Positions 36,509-44,454 of a stretch of DNA of 64,000 nt are shown here, piece by piece; positions within the stretch are counted from its first letter, which is position 1; every line of letters starts with the position of its first letter. The DNA is from Gemmatimonadetes bacterium 2013_60CM_65_52. Its GTDB lineage: Bacteria; Gemmatimonadota; Gemmatimonadetes; Gemmatimonadales; Gemmatimonadaceae. The stretch is taken from positions 1 to 64,000 of the forward strand of contig NGFI01000010.1 of assembly GCA_002215645.1 (NCBI GenBank). The letters run 5' to 3'. Under the pieces are notes generated by a model. It worked only from the letters and a program-made list of their open reading frames with translations. It ran no database searches and was not told the origin of the DNA. Both the position numbers and the translations under genes were made by a program.

Positions 36509-36961
36509 ATGAAGAGTCTCTTTGACCCGGCGACCGCTCAGGGAGTGAAGGAGCGGATCGCCGGCTTAGGGCCAGATACAAGTCCCTTGTGGGGCAGAAT
36601 GAGCGCAGCGCAGGTCTTGGCGCACTGCTCGGCCGCATTGCACATGGCAACTGGGGACATCCGTCCGCCGCGGAAGTTGGTAGGTCGGCTCCTCGGGTGG
36701 AACATGAAGTCGAAGGAGCTCGGCGCGGACACACCGATGCGCCCGAATTCACAGACGGTGAAGGAGCTCGTGATAGATGAGGAGTGCGATGTCGAAACGG
36801 AACAGACGTGGCTGGTCGGCTTGATCAACCGATTTGTCTCTTCCGGTCCGCGCGGCTGCACGTCGCATCCGCATCCCTTTTTCGGACGAATGACGCCGCA
36901 GGAGTGGTCGGTATACATGTACAAGCACCTGGACCACCACCTGCGGCAGCTCGGTGTTTAG
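36509..36961 (+). CDS. DUF1569/DinB-like protein
   Basis: 150 residues. KSLFDPATAQGVKERI, MSAAQVLAHCSAALHMATGD and the C-terminal HPFFGRMTPQEWSVYMYKHLDHHLRQLGV match DUF1569 of the DinB four-helix superfamily. The His in AHCSA and the C-terminal HLDHH could form the metal site common in DinB proteins. It follows the SRPBCC gene by 13 bp and is probably in the same operon. DinB-like enzymes include thiol-dependent transferases, but no substrate can be assigned. Confidence 0.8.
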   Translation: MKSLFDPATAQGVKERIAGLGPDTSPLWGRMSAAQVLAHCSAALHMATGDIRPPRKLVGRLLGWNMKSKELGADTPMRPNSQTVKELVIDEECDVETEQTWLVGLINRFVSSGPRGCTSHPHPFFGRMTPQEWSVYMYKHLDHHLRQLGV

Positions 36962-37041
36962 ATCGTGACGGATGGGCCGTTCATCGGACGGTTTGCACGT
37001 CCAGTTGTTCTCACTTCCAACGACCGGTGGAGGAAGACCCC

Positions 37042-37440
37042 ATGCAATCAGTGATTCAACCAGACTCCGTCTCGACGGGGATGCTCTGGGCGGGCAGCAT
37101 CGTCAGCGGCGCCGTCATACTGCTCCTGCTCTTCGATGGTGTCGCCAAATTGATGAAGGTGGCGCCCGTGATGGTGGCACAGGCAGAACTCGGGTATCCC
37201 GAGGACCTGACTCGCCTGCTCGGGGTCCTCGGACTCGCGTGCACCATCCTCTATGCGATTCCTCGCACCTCGATCCTCGGCGCGATCCTGTTGACCGCAT
37301 TTCTTGGTGGTGCGACGGCGGCCAAGGCGCGCCTCAAGGATGCAGGCTTCCTCTTTTCGGTCGGTGTGGGTGTGTTGGTGTGGGCGGGCCTCTTGCTGCG
37401 CGACGCGCACCTGTGGTCGCTCATTCCTCTGCGAGGTTAG
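37042..37440 (+). CDS. DoxX-like four-helix membrane protein
   Basis: 132 residues with four predicted transmembrane helices. GAVILLLLFDGVAKLMKV, LGVLGLACTILYAIP and GAILLTAFLGGATAAKAR match the DoxX-like family. GGAGGAAG precedes the ATG. It closes the arsR-SRPBCC-DUF1569 operon; similar clusters occur in many soil bacteria. DoxX proteins are tied to quinone or thiol redox chemistry, but the evidence for this short type is weak. Confidence 0.82.
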   Translation: MQSVIQPDSVSTGMLWAGSIVSGAVILLLLFDGVAKLMKVAPVMVAQAELGYPEDLTRLLGVLGLACTILYAIPRTSILGAILLTAFLGGATAAKARLKDAGFLFSVGVGVLVWAGLLLRDAHLWSLIPLRG

Positions 37441-37481
37441 CGAGCGTGCCTCCACCTGTCTCTGATTCTCCAGCGCGGCGC

Positions 37482-37509
37482 GCGTTCGCCGTCTTATCGG
37501 GGCGAACGC
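37482..37509. terminator. Nine-base hairpin at convergent gene ends
   Basis: GCGTTCGCC (37482-37490) and GGCGAACGC (37501-37509) are perfect reverse complements around a ten-base loop. The structure covers the stop codon of the ankyrin gene and lies 42 bp past the DoxX gene stop. No T-tract is present, so termination is plausible rather than shown. Confidence 0.4.
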
Positions 37510-38777
37510 CAGGCGGCGAGCACCGCTTCGACCGATGGCGATGCATGCCTGGTGGCTGACCGGGCGCCCGCGTCGAGAAGCAGTTGCGCCACCGTCGCGT
37601 GATCGCCGGCGTTATTCCCGTTGAGTGATCCGTGACAGCACCAGTCCAACGGCGTTCCGCCATGCTGTGCGTCCGCGATTGCGACGAGCTCGCGGCCATT
37701 GCGGTGGCCCAGCAGCACGGCAACGGTCTCCGCGGAGCCCGCCCACGCCGCACAGTGCAGCGCCGTGCCAGAATCTTGACCGGGCGTTCGTGGATCGAAG
37801 CCGAGCTCCAGCATCAGGGCGACAGCGCGTGCATCGCCGTCCCACGCCGCGTCGGTGATCGCCCGGTGCTCGTGCTGCGTCATCGACTCGACGAGCTCCG
37901 GATGCTCGCGCAATTGACTGCGCGCCCCCGCTTCGTCACCGCGCCGGCTGGCGACCACGAATCTCTGGAGTGGGGACGCGAGCGACAGGAGCGCCTCGAG
38001 CGTCTCGTGCTGCTCGAACTGCGTCGCCACCTCCAGTGGCGAGCGATCGGCGCCGATGGTCCAGAAGTAGATGTGATAACTGCTCGGCGGCTGTTCAGCG
38101 TAGTCACCCTGCCCCGTTCGCAGATCCAGCAGGGCCGGCTTGGCCCGCAGCATGGAAAGCACACGATCGGTGAGCCCGAGCGCCACGGCAAGAAAGATGT
38201 CTGTCGACGCGCCGCGTTCGACGAGATACTGCGCCAGCTCGTAGCGTCCGGCGCCGCGCTTCTGCTCGAGCATCCACTCCGCGGCGGTCGACCGATGATC
38301 CACGTCGCGCGCGTCGATGTCGGCGCCCGCGTCGAGGAGCTGATCGATGATCGCGCGCGACGTCGCGAAGTGCAGCGGCGTCTGTCCATCACCGCCGCGC
38401 TCATGGACGCGTCCCGGATCCTCGGCCAGTATTTGGGCCAGCAGCTCCGGACGATCCAGATGTGCCGCGGCGCAGGCGTCCGGAATTGCACCGGCCGCGA
38501 GCAGTCGTTCCGCCGCGGCACCGGTTGCCGAGTAAAGGGCGTGAAAGCCGCCGGCCCACCAGTCGCTGCGCCGATTCGGGTCGGCGCCGAAGTCGAGCAG
38601 TACGTCGACGATCGAGCGATCGCGGGAGAACGCAACGATCGCGGGTGCGTCGAAGGCGAAGACGGGCTCATTGATGCGCGCGCGAAGCTCCGCATGACGC
38701 TCGAGCAGCCGCCGCACCGTGTCCGCATCGTGCCGCTCGAGCGCATGGTGAATCTGCGCCTCTGGTGTTTCCTCCAT
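37494..38777 (-). CDS. Ankyrin-repeat protein
   Basis: 427 residues, no signal peptide. Ankyrin units are visible as SIVDVLLDFGADPNRRSD, GQTPLHFATSRAIIDQLLDAGADIDARD, AVALMLELGFDPRTPGQDSGTALHCAAWAG and HATVAQLLLDAGA. Other repeats are more degenerate. Such proteins are protein-binding scaffolds; the partner is unknown. The gene is flanked by a MarR-GNAT gene upstream on the same strand. Confidence 0.85.
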   Translation of the reverse strand: MEETPEAQIHHALERHDADTVRRLLERHAELRARINEPVFAFDAPAIVAFSRDRSIVDVLLDFGADPNRRSDWWAGGFHALYSATGAAAERLLAAGAIPDACAAAHLDRPELLAQILAEDPGRVHERGGDGQTPLHFATSRAIIDQLLDAGADIDARDVDHRSTAAEWMLEQKRGAGRYELAQYLVERGASTDIFLAVALGLTDRVLSMLRAKPALLDLRTGQGDYAEQPPSSYHIYFWTIGADRSPLEVATQFEQHETLEALLSLASPLQRFVVASRRGDEAGARSQLREHPELVESMTQHEHRAITDAAWDGDARAVALMLELGFDPRTPGQDSGTALHCAAWAGSAETVAVLLGHRNGRELVAIADAQHGGTPLDWCCHGSLNGNNAGDHATVAQLLLDAGARSATRHASPSVEAVLAAWRSPR

Positions 38778-38819
38778 GCTCGCGCCCTTGTGTCAGTGCC
38801 CCGTCGCGTCGCGGCGCCC

Positions 38820-39704
38820 TCAGGACAGGCGCTTCTCGAACCAGTGATTAGCGTACGGTTCCGTGTTGAACGGCGCAACTTCTTCGTATCCCGAGCTTCT
38901 ATAGAGACGAATTGCCTCCGCGAGCGCCCGGTGCGTCTCGAGCCGAAGCGTGGTGAATCCGAGCTCCACCGCCTGCGTCTCGAGGGCGGCCAGCATTCGG
39001 CGGCCGAGTCCGAGTCCGCGGGCCGTACCTGCAACCCACATGCGCTTCATGTAACCGATTCCTGGGGCGATCGCCTTTACTGCGCCGCAGGCGACGGGCT
39101 CTCCATCCACGCTTGCGACGAGAAATGCTCCGAGCGGGAAACGCCACTCGGTGTCATCGGTCGGAAGGCTCTGCGACGGATCGAAACCTTCCTCGAATCG
39201 TTCGGCCAGCTCGGCGAAATACTGTGCGACACACCAGCGAGCTACGCGACTGGCCGGGTCCACTCGTTCGATCCGTATCCCCGCCGCCTGGAGGAGCCGG
39301 CGCACTTCCGCCATCGCGGTGACGAGGCGCTCGCGCTGGGGCTCCGTCAGCGGCGCCAGAATGCCCTCGGCCAATTGATCCGATCGCCGGTTCATCTCGT
39401 CCACCTCGGCGATTCCCGCGCGCGTGAGGTAGGCGTATCGAACTCGTTCGTCGTCCGACCCGGCGCGAAGCTTTACGAGACCCGAGGCCGCCAGGGACTG
39501 CACAAGGCGGCTCAGGTATCCCGAATCGAGCCCGAGCCGCGCTCGAAGGTCGCGGAGATCGGCGCCCTCGGCACCGATCTCGAACAGCACGCGGGACTCG
39601 CCGAGTGGTCGGTCGCGACCGAGGAAGTGGTCGTCGAGAGCGCCGGCTCGTTGCGTGACGAGCCGATGGAAGCGCCGGACTTGCTCGACCTGCCCGAGTA
39701 TCAT
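38820..39704 (-). CDS. MarR-family regulator fused to GNAT acetyltransferase
   Basis: 294 residues. The first ~145 residues are a MarR winged helix (ESRVLFEIGAEGADLRDLRARLGLDSGYLSRLVQSL). The second half is a GNAT domain: GYMKRMWVAGTARGLGLGRRMLAALE is the acetyl-CoA loop, and LRLETHRALAEAIRLYRSSGY is the C-terminal block. The fusion is a recognised architecture. It probably acetylates a small toxic molecule while controlling its own transcription. A short inverted repeat lies at the start codon and the ThuA lipoprotein gene diverges from the same region. Confidence 0.88.
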   Translation of the reverse strand: MILGQVEQVRRFHRLVTQRAGALDDHFLGRDRPLGESRVLFEIGAEGADLRDLRARLGLDSGYLSRLVQSLAASGLVKLRAGSDDERVRYAYLTRAGIAEVDEMNRRSDQLAEGILAPLTEPQRERLVTAMAEVRRLLQAAGIRIERVDPASRVARWCVAQYFAELAERFEEGFDPSQSLPTDDTEWRFPLGAFLVASVDGEPVACGAVKAIAPGIGYMKRMWVAGTARGLGLGRRMLAALETQAVELGFTTLRLETHRALAEAIRLYRSSGYEEVAPFNTEPYANHWFEKRLS

Positions 39705-39707
39705 TCT

Positions 39708-39721
39708 CTGACATTAGTCAG
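39708..39721. promoter_or_regulatory. Inverted repeat at the MarR-GNAT start
   Basis: CTGAC (39708-39712) and GTCAG (39717-39721) flank ATTA. An imperfect outer extension (GAGTATCAT/ATAATGCTC) makes the symmetric site longer. It lies between divergent genes and is a likely MarR operator. Confidence 0.45.
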
Positions 39722-39769
39722 ATAATGCTCGGGTTGTCAACGGCTGCGTCCTATATGAAGGTTGGCGGC

Positions 39770-40630
39770 ATGATCACTCGAACTCTCGTTGCACTCGCCA
39801 CGGCGCTCCTCGGTAGTTGCGCGAGCCTCGGCACCCGCGGAAGCCAATCAGACTTCCGTGTCATCGCGTTCTTCACGGCCAGGCAGGATCAGGCGCACAT
39901 CAGCTTCGTGCACGAAGCCAACAAGTGGTTTCCTGAAGTGGCGTCCAGACATCACTTCATCTACGACACCACGTCCAACTGGCAGAATCTCAATTCAGCC
40001 TTTCTCGCCAACTATCAGGTCGTCGTCTTTCTGGATACACGCCCTGAAGATCCCGCGCAACGCGCCGCGTTTCAGGAATACATGGAGCACGGCGGTGGCT
40101 GGATGGGCTTTCATTTCGCGGGCTTCGCGCTGACTCCGTCCACGTATCCAGCCAATTGGGACTGGTACCACAACACGTTTTTGGGCTCGGGCTCTTACGC
40201 GAGCAACACATGGAGGCCGACGTCCGCCATCCTGCGAGTCGAAGACCGCGGCCATCCGGCGACGCAACATCTGCCGGAGACGTTCAAGTCATCGCCGAGC
40301 GAGTGGTACCGGTGGGAGAAGGATCTGCGACGTAATCCCGACATCGACATCCTGCTCTCGGTCGACTCGACGAGCTTTCCACTCGGCACCGGTCCCAAAC
40401 CGCATGAGATCTGGCACAGCGGGTACTATCCCGTGGTGTGGACCAACAGAAAGTACAGGATGATCTACATGAACATGGGTCACAACGACATCGACTACGA
40501 GCACAGGTACGATACGACCAACAAGACCCTGTCATACACGCTGAACAATCCGATTCAGGACCGGCTGATCATCGACGGCATCTTGTGGCTCGGCAACGGC
40601 GGCAAATCGACGCGGGGCGTGATCAAGTAG
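39770..40630 (+). CDS. ThuA-like lipoprotein
   Basis: 286 residues. The lipobox ALLGSCASLG follows a short signal, so it is a lipoprotein. The ThuA fold is marked by FRVIAFFTARQDQAHISFVHEA, YQVVVFLDTRPEDPAQRAAFQEYMEHGGGWMGFHFAG and VVWTNRKYRMIYMNMGHND. It is a distant relative of the exported ThuA protein at 28580. The start at 39770 was chosen for the lipoprotein signal, with GAAGG upstream. It is transcribed alone and ends before a hairpin terminator. Confidence 0.82.
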   Translation: MITRTLVALATALLGSCASLGTRGSQSDFRVIAFFTARQDQAHISFVHEANKWFPEVASRHHFIYDTTSNWQNLNSAFLANYQVVVFLDTRPEDPAQRAAFQEYMEHGGGWMGFHFAGFALTPSTYPANWDWYHNTFLGSGSYASNTWRPTSAILRVEDRGHPATQHLPETFKSSPSEWYRWEKDLRRNPDIDILLSVDSTSFPLGTGPKPHEIWHSGYYPVVWTNRKYRMIYMNMGHNDIDYEHRYDTTNKTLSYTLNNPIQDRLIIDGILWLGNGGKSTRGVIK

Positions 40631-40670
40631 ACGGCCGGCTTCTTACGACCACGAGTCACTACAACGCAAA

Positions 40671-40690
40671 GGCGCCCATCGCCGGGCGCC
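40671..40690 (+). terminator. Rho-independent-type terminator after the ThuA lipoprotein gene
   Basis: GGCGCCC (40671-40677) and GGGCGCC (40684-40690) form a perfect stem with a six-base loop, preceded by GCAAA and followed by ATTCTCCTTGTTG. The T-tract is interrupted but the layout is that of an intrinsic terminator. Confidence 0.6.
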
Positions 40691-40738
40691 ATTCTCCTTG
40701 TTGCTGCCGCACTGCCAATACTCGCTACCTATTGCAGG

Positions 40739-40936
40739 TCACTTTTCCGGCTCTGTCGTCGTGTCCGGTTTAGGCCGTCTTCCGCTCGCTCCCGTACCTC
40801 CCCTCGGAGCCTTCGGGAATCCGTTCTCGTCCAAAGCGCGGGAGACCTTTCCGCGTGGTACAGTGCCCGAATACCCCACGTTCGTGGGTCTAAAGCCCCA
40901 CGGGCGTCTCTCCTCGTTCTGATCGTCCTTCGGCAT
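40739..40936 (-). CDS. Small basic protein downstream of the DUF6338 gene
   Basis: 65 residues, hydrophilic, with a Gly/Pro/Lys-rich tail (GGTGASGRRPKPDTTTEPEK) and a central PWGFRPTNVGYSGTV segment. No family is recognised. The ATG immediately follows the TAG of the DUF6338 gene, and GGAGGG lies seven bases before it, inside the end of that gene. This spacing makes it very likely to be translated and coupled to its neighbour. A partner role for the membrane protein is a reasonable guess only. Confidence 0.6.
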   Translation of the reverse strand: MPKDDQNEERRPWGFRPTNVGYSGTVPRGKVSRALDENGFPKAPRGGTGASGRRPKPDTTTEPEK

Positions 40937-41543
40937 CTAGGATCCCTCCACTTGAGGCACGGAGAACAACTCAATATAGGAGTACTGCTCCTTTCGGAGC
41001 AATACGCCACGAGTGTTCGGAATCCGACGACCGAAGACGCCTGACTCGCCGACGTCATACACCGCCTCGATATAGATGTCACCGTCGTTGGGGACCGAGC
41101 CCGCATATGATTGCCTTCCCCAGTATCCGCCTAATACGTCCCCGTCTTTCAGGTGCACAAGGACGAAGCCCTCCCCAGTCTGATCGAAGACGAAGTCCCA
41201 GGCGGTGGGGTACGGGGCCTGATACGCGTAACGAGTCGCGTTGACTTGAAGATCGTGACCAGTATCAACGGCCAGACAATCGGCGTAATGCACAGGAGCA
41301 GAATGGCCGCCACCGAGTATCGCACCGGATGGGCCAATGGATCGTAGCCAACCACCAGCAGAAACAGGAACGGCACGCCGAGTACGAGATTCACGGCACT
41401 GTAGAACAGCCCTGCAACAGTGCGTTGCCCCACTCGAGTGCCCGCGCAGGCATGAGCAGCCGATAGATCGCCGTCGAGACCAATCCAGGAAACACCACCA
41501 GCAGAAAGAGCCCAACGCTTGTCGCGTCGAATGAACTGCTCAT
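40937..41543 (-). pseudogene. DUF6338-family membrane protein gene with two frameshifts
   Basis: The product is split over three frames. Frame 1 runs from ATG 41543 through SVGLFLLVVFPGLVSTAIYRLL to NALLQ. Frame 2 continues GLFYSAVNLVLGVPFLFLLVVG and TPIVWPLILVTIF. Frame 3 gives PYPTAWDFVFDQ, VLVHLKDGDVLGGYWG, the IYIEAVYDV strand and TRGVLLRKEQYSYIELF, the typical DUF6338 C-terminus. The shifts are near 41410-41412 (a GGG run) and near 41213-41217 (a CCCC run). Each is cured by adding one base, giving about 200 residues with N-terminal membrane helices. Either the gene is decaying or homopolymer sequencing errors broke it. Confidence 0.7.
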
Positions 41544-41763
41544 AGGTGATCCAGATTGCGGTAGGTCCAACCGGCCGACGCTGAACGGCAGCATCGCTCC
41601 GTTGGGTGATGTCGCATAGTGGTGTTCCGAGCGCCATGGAGCGTCATCAACTTTCCGCAGAACGGTGCGAAAGCTCCCGGAACACCCCCTTCCCCTTCGG
41701 CTATGCGTAGCGTCTCTTGGAGCACGCGTCACGTTCTGCTCCCAGCCGATCAAGGAGACTCCA

Positions 41764-42507
41764 ATGCACTCTCGTTCGATCGTGTACGGCGGTCTCGCCG
41801 CCTCGCTACTTCTCGGCGCCTTTACGGCGAACGCACAGCAGAGCGACTCGAAGATGCCCGCCTGGCCCGAGCTGAAGAAGAAGATCGAAGCCCACTGGAG
41901 CACCACCTACCCGACTGAAAAGGTTCTCTCCGTGGAGCCCAAGGGCGGCGTGGAGTATTCGTCCACCGAGCGCGTTACCGAAACCGACTGGTGGTGGACG
42001 GACGTGAAGGAGATCTCCGGCGCCTTTGCGCGGCAGACCGCTCTCGTGACGGTCGAGCGCGCGAACAGGAGCCGAGCGCGGTTCGAGGTTGCGGCGCTCT
42101 ATCGGGGTGCGGACAACAAATATCGCTTCGACAAGATCGCCGTGGGCCCGGTCGCGGAGCTTGGTGCGCCCGGCGCGCCGGCGCTTCCGTCGAGCAAGGC
42201 GGCGAGTGAGCTGTTCCTCGCGGCGTGGCGCAAGGCGCGTCCGGATTTCACGCCAAGCGCAGTAACCATCCTCGGGACGCCGGCGATGAACCAATCCGGC
42301 GAGAGACGCTGGATCAATTACAAGCTCGCCATCGACGCCGTCGGAACAGCAAAGGGACCCGCGAAGTTCTCCGGAAAAAAGGTGCGGTGCGAGCCGGCGG
42401 ACTACGCCTCTGCTCTCAAGTGGGACGCCGTCAGCTCTTCGTGGATCGCAGATGAGGCGTCGATCGTGAACATCAACGAGGACAGTGCGTGCTCGCTCGC
42501 GCCCTAG
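41764..42507 (+). CDS. Secreted protein of unknown function
   Basis: 247 residues. The signal peptide HSRSIVYGGLAASLLLGAF is cut near ANAQQ. The mature part is mixed alpha/beta with PAWPELKKKIEAHWSTTYP, TETDWWWTDVKEISG and a C-terminal IVNINEDSACSLAP. Two Cys (KKVRCEP and DSACS) could form a disulfide. No named family is recognised. AAGGAGA precedes the ATG. It diverges from the DUF6338 pseudogene and its stop is seven bases from the end of the convergent BTAD regulator gene. Confidence 0.7.
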   Translation: MHSRSIVYGGLAASLLLGAFTANAQQSDSKMPAWPELKKKIEAHWSTTYPTEKVLSVEPKGGVEYSSTERVTETDWWWTDVKEISGAFARQTALVTVERANRSRARFEVAALYRGADNKYRFDKIAVGPVAELGAPGAPALPSSKAASELFLAAWRKARPDFTPSAVTILGTPAMNQSGERRWINYKLAIDAVGTAKGPAKFSGKKVRCEPADYASALKWDAVSSSWIADEASIVNINEDSACSLAP

Positions 42508-42513
42508 GCGAGC

Positions 42514-44439
42514 TTACTTGAAGCGGAATCCCGTGGTGTTCAGCGGATCCAGCTCCGGACGACCGGTAAACCACAGACGCCGTGCTGGTTGCGATGCCGA
42601 TGCCCGCTCCTCCCACGCGAACGCCTGGTCCCATTCTCCAAGCTCGGCGTGGGACAGCGCGAGCTGCAGCTCCGGAGCATTCAACAGATCGGCGGCGTTC
42701 TCCGGTGTGCCTGCACCGAGACGCATCGTGAGGTTGGCGATCACCGCCCGAAGCTCCTGGGCACGCTGGCGACGATAGCCATCCGCGCCGTCACGAGCGA
42801 ACGCCAACACGAATGGTTCGGTCGCCTCGGCGCCGTCAGCGATCCGTCGCTCATCGATAGCATCGGCGTAACGGCCGGCATGCTCGAGACACCGCACGAG
42901 GCGGGCACGCGCCGCCTTGTAACCGCTGTCCAGCAGCAGCGCGGCACGCAGCTCTGCAATGGCTTCGTCATAAGCGCCGGTCGCCAATAGCGCGTCAGCC
43001 AGCGAGTTGCGGAATAGCGGCATGTAAGGTTCGACACGCACGGCCTCGCGCAGTTCCCGGATGCCCCCATCACGATCGCCGGTTGCCCCGAGGTAGATGC
43101 CGAGGAATCGTCGCGCTTCGGCATATCGCGGGTCGAGCGCGACGGCGCGGCGAACCTCCTCCCCTGCCACGTCCCAATTGCTCTCGAGGTACATGGCCTG
43201 CACGCCAAAGTGAACGTGCGGGATCGCCAACAGCGGGTCGAGCTCGAGGGCCCGATGGCTCAACGAGATCGCGCGATCGAAGTGCTCGCGAAAGGGACGC
43301 AGAAGATTTCTCGCCGCCGATACGGCGTAGTAGTTGGAGAGGCCGGCGTAGGCGAGCGCAAACTCCGGCTCGCGCACCAGCGCGCGCTCGAAATACTCTC
43401 GGCATCGCTTCAGATCGTCGACACTGCCGCCGACGTGGGCTGCGCGCAGGAAGAGATAGGTTCCACGTACGTAGAGGACGTATGCCTCATCGTCGCTGTC
43501 GCTCGCGGGGACGCTTGCCGCAGTCAACCTCTCATCCAGCGCGAGGAGGTTCGCTCGTGTCGTCGGGAGCGTGAAGTCGCTCGGCGCCGCGCCGTCGCGC
43601 ATGCGAACGCCGTATTGCGTGGTGAGCGATGCCATGAGGGACGTCGTCTCCGGTGCGGGTACTGCATCGAGCTCGCTCGCGAGACGGGCGGTAAACGCAC
43701 TGTACATGCGAAGCGCGCCGCGAAGGTCGCCGCTTGCCGCCGTGGCCTCGAGGCAGCGGCGAAGTACATGCTCGTCGTCAGGGTCGATGGCGTACACCTG
43801 GCGAAGAACGCCGAGCGCCGCCTTTACTTCTCCGGCCTCACCGTGACGTGTGGCGGCGGTGAGCGCGGCCTCGACCACCCGACGCCGAAGTGCATCGCGC
43901 TCGCCGTCGAGCCATCGCTCGAACTCGGGCGCGCCCGAGACATGAAACCCGCTCAGCAGCTCACCATACCGCTCGAGCGCTTCGATGACGCGACCCTGGA
44001 GCATGTCGCGCTCGAGGCATTCGACGTCGCACTCGATTTGGTCGCTCGCCACGCCGACGAAATCGTGCCCTGCGGTGACGATCACTTCGTCGCCCAGGGC
44101 CTTCCGCAGCTCGTGCAGCGAATTGCGGAGTGCCTGCCTGCCCTGATTCGTCGTGGCCTCGGGCCAGAGCAGCGCCATCAGCGTATCGCGTGAGTGCAAT
44201 CCGCGCGGCTCCGCGAGCACGAGATACGCCAGGAGTGCGAGCCGCCGAGGCTGTGTCACCGCGGCGGCGTCACGATCTGCGGTGGTGACGTGCAGCGTGC
44301 CGAGCATCTGAATGCGCACGCGTGCGGCATCGAGGTGGGACACGACGGGCTCGGCGAAGGCTGTAGACGATTTGATGACGATGCGACCGTACCGTCCCAA
44401 TGACCGCGGACTCCTCGCGAGCTCCGACCACTCCGCCAT
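42514..44439 (-). CDS. BTAD/TPR transcriptional activator
   Basis: About 641 residues from the ATG at 44439. A winged-helix trans_reg_C-like N-terminus (IQMLGTLHVTTADRDAAAVTQPRRLALLAYLVLAEP, then TLMALLWPEATTNQGRQALRNSLHELRKAL) leads into the BTAD helical domain. A long TPR array follows (EYFERALVREPEFALAYAGLSNYYAVSA and REAVRVEPYMPLFRNSLADALLATGAYDEAI). It is a SARP-like DNA-binding regulator. The start is uncertain: ATG 44469 would overlap the divergent gene, and GTG 44343 or ATG 44307 give the family's usual short N-terminus. It probably controls the divergent lipoprotein gene. Confidence 0.8.
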   Translation of the reverse strand: MAEWSELARSPRSLGRYGRIVIKSSTAFAEPVVSHLDAARVRIQMLGTLHVTTADRDAAAVTQPRRLALLAYLVLAEPRGLHSRDTLMALLWPEATTNQGRQALRNSLHELRKALGDEVIVTAGHDFVGVASDQIECDVECLERDMLQGRVIEALERYGELLSGFHVSGAPEFERWLDGERDALRRRVVEAALTAATRHGEAGEVKAALGVLRQVYAIDPDDEHVLRRCLEATAASGDLRGALRMYSAFTARLASELDAVPAPETTSLMASLTTQYGVRMRDGAAPSDFTLPTTRANLLALDERLTAASVPASDSDDEAYVLYVRGTYLFLRAAHVGGSVDDLKRCREYFERALVREPEFALAYAGLSNYYAVSAARNLLRPFREHFDRAISLSHRALELDPLLAIPHVHFGVQAMYLESNWDVAGEEVRRAVALDPRYAEARRFLGIYLGATGDRDGGIRELREAVRVEPYMPLFRNSLADALLATGAYDEAIAELRAALLLDSGYKAARARLVRCLEHAGRYADAIDERRIADGAEATEPFVLAFARDGADGYRRQRAQELRAVIANLTMRLGAGTPENAADLLNAPELQLALSHAELGEWDQAFAWEERASASQPARRLWFTGRPELDPLNTTGFRFK

Positions 44440-44454
44440 TGAGGACATCAGAAC

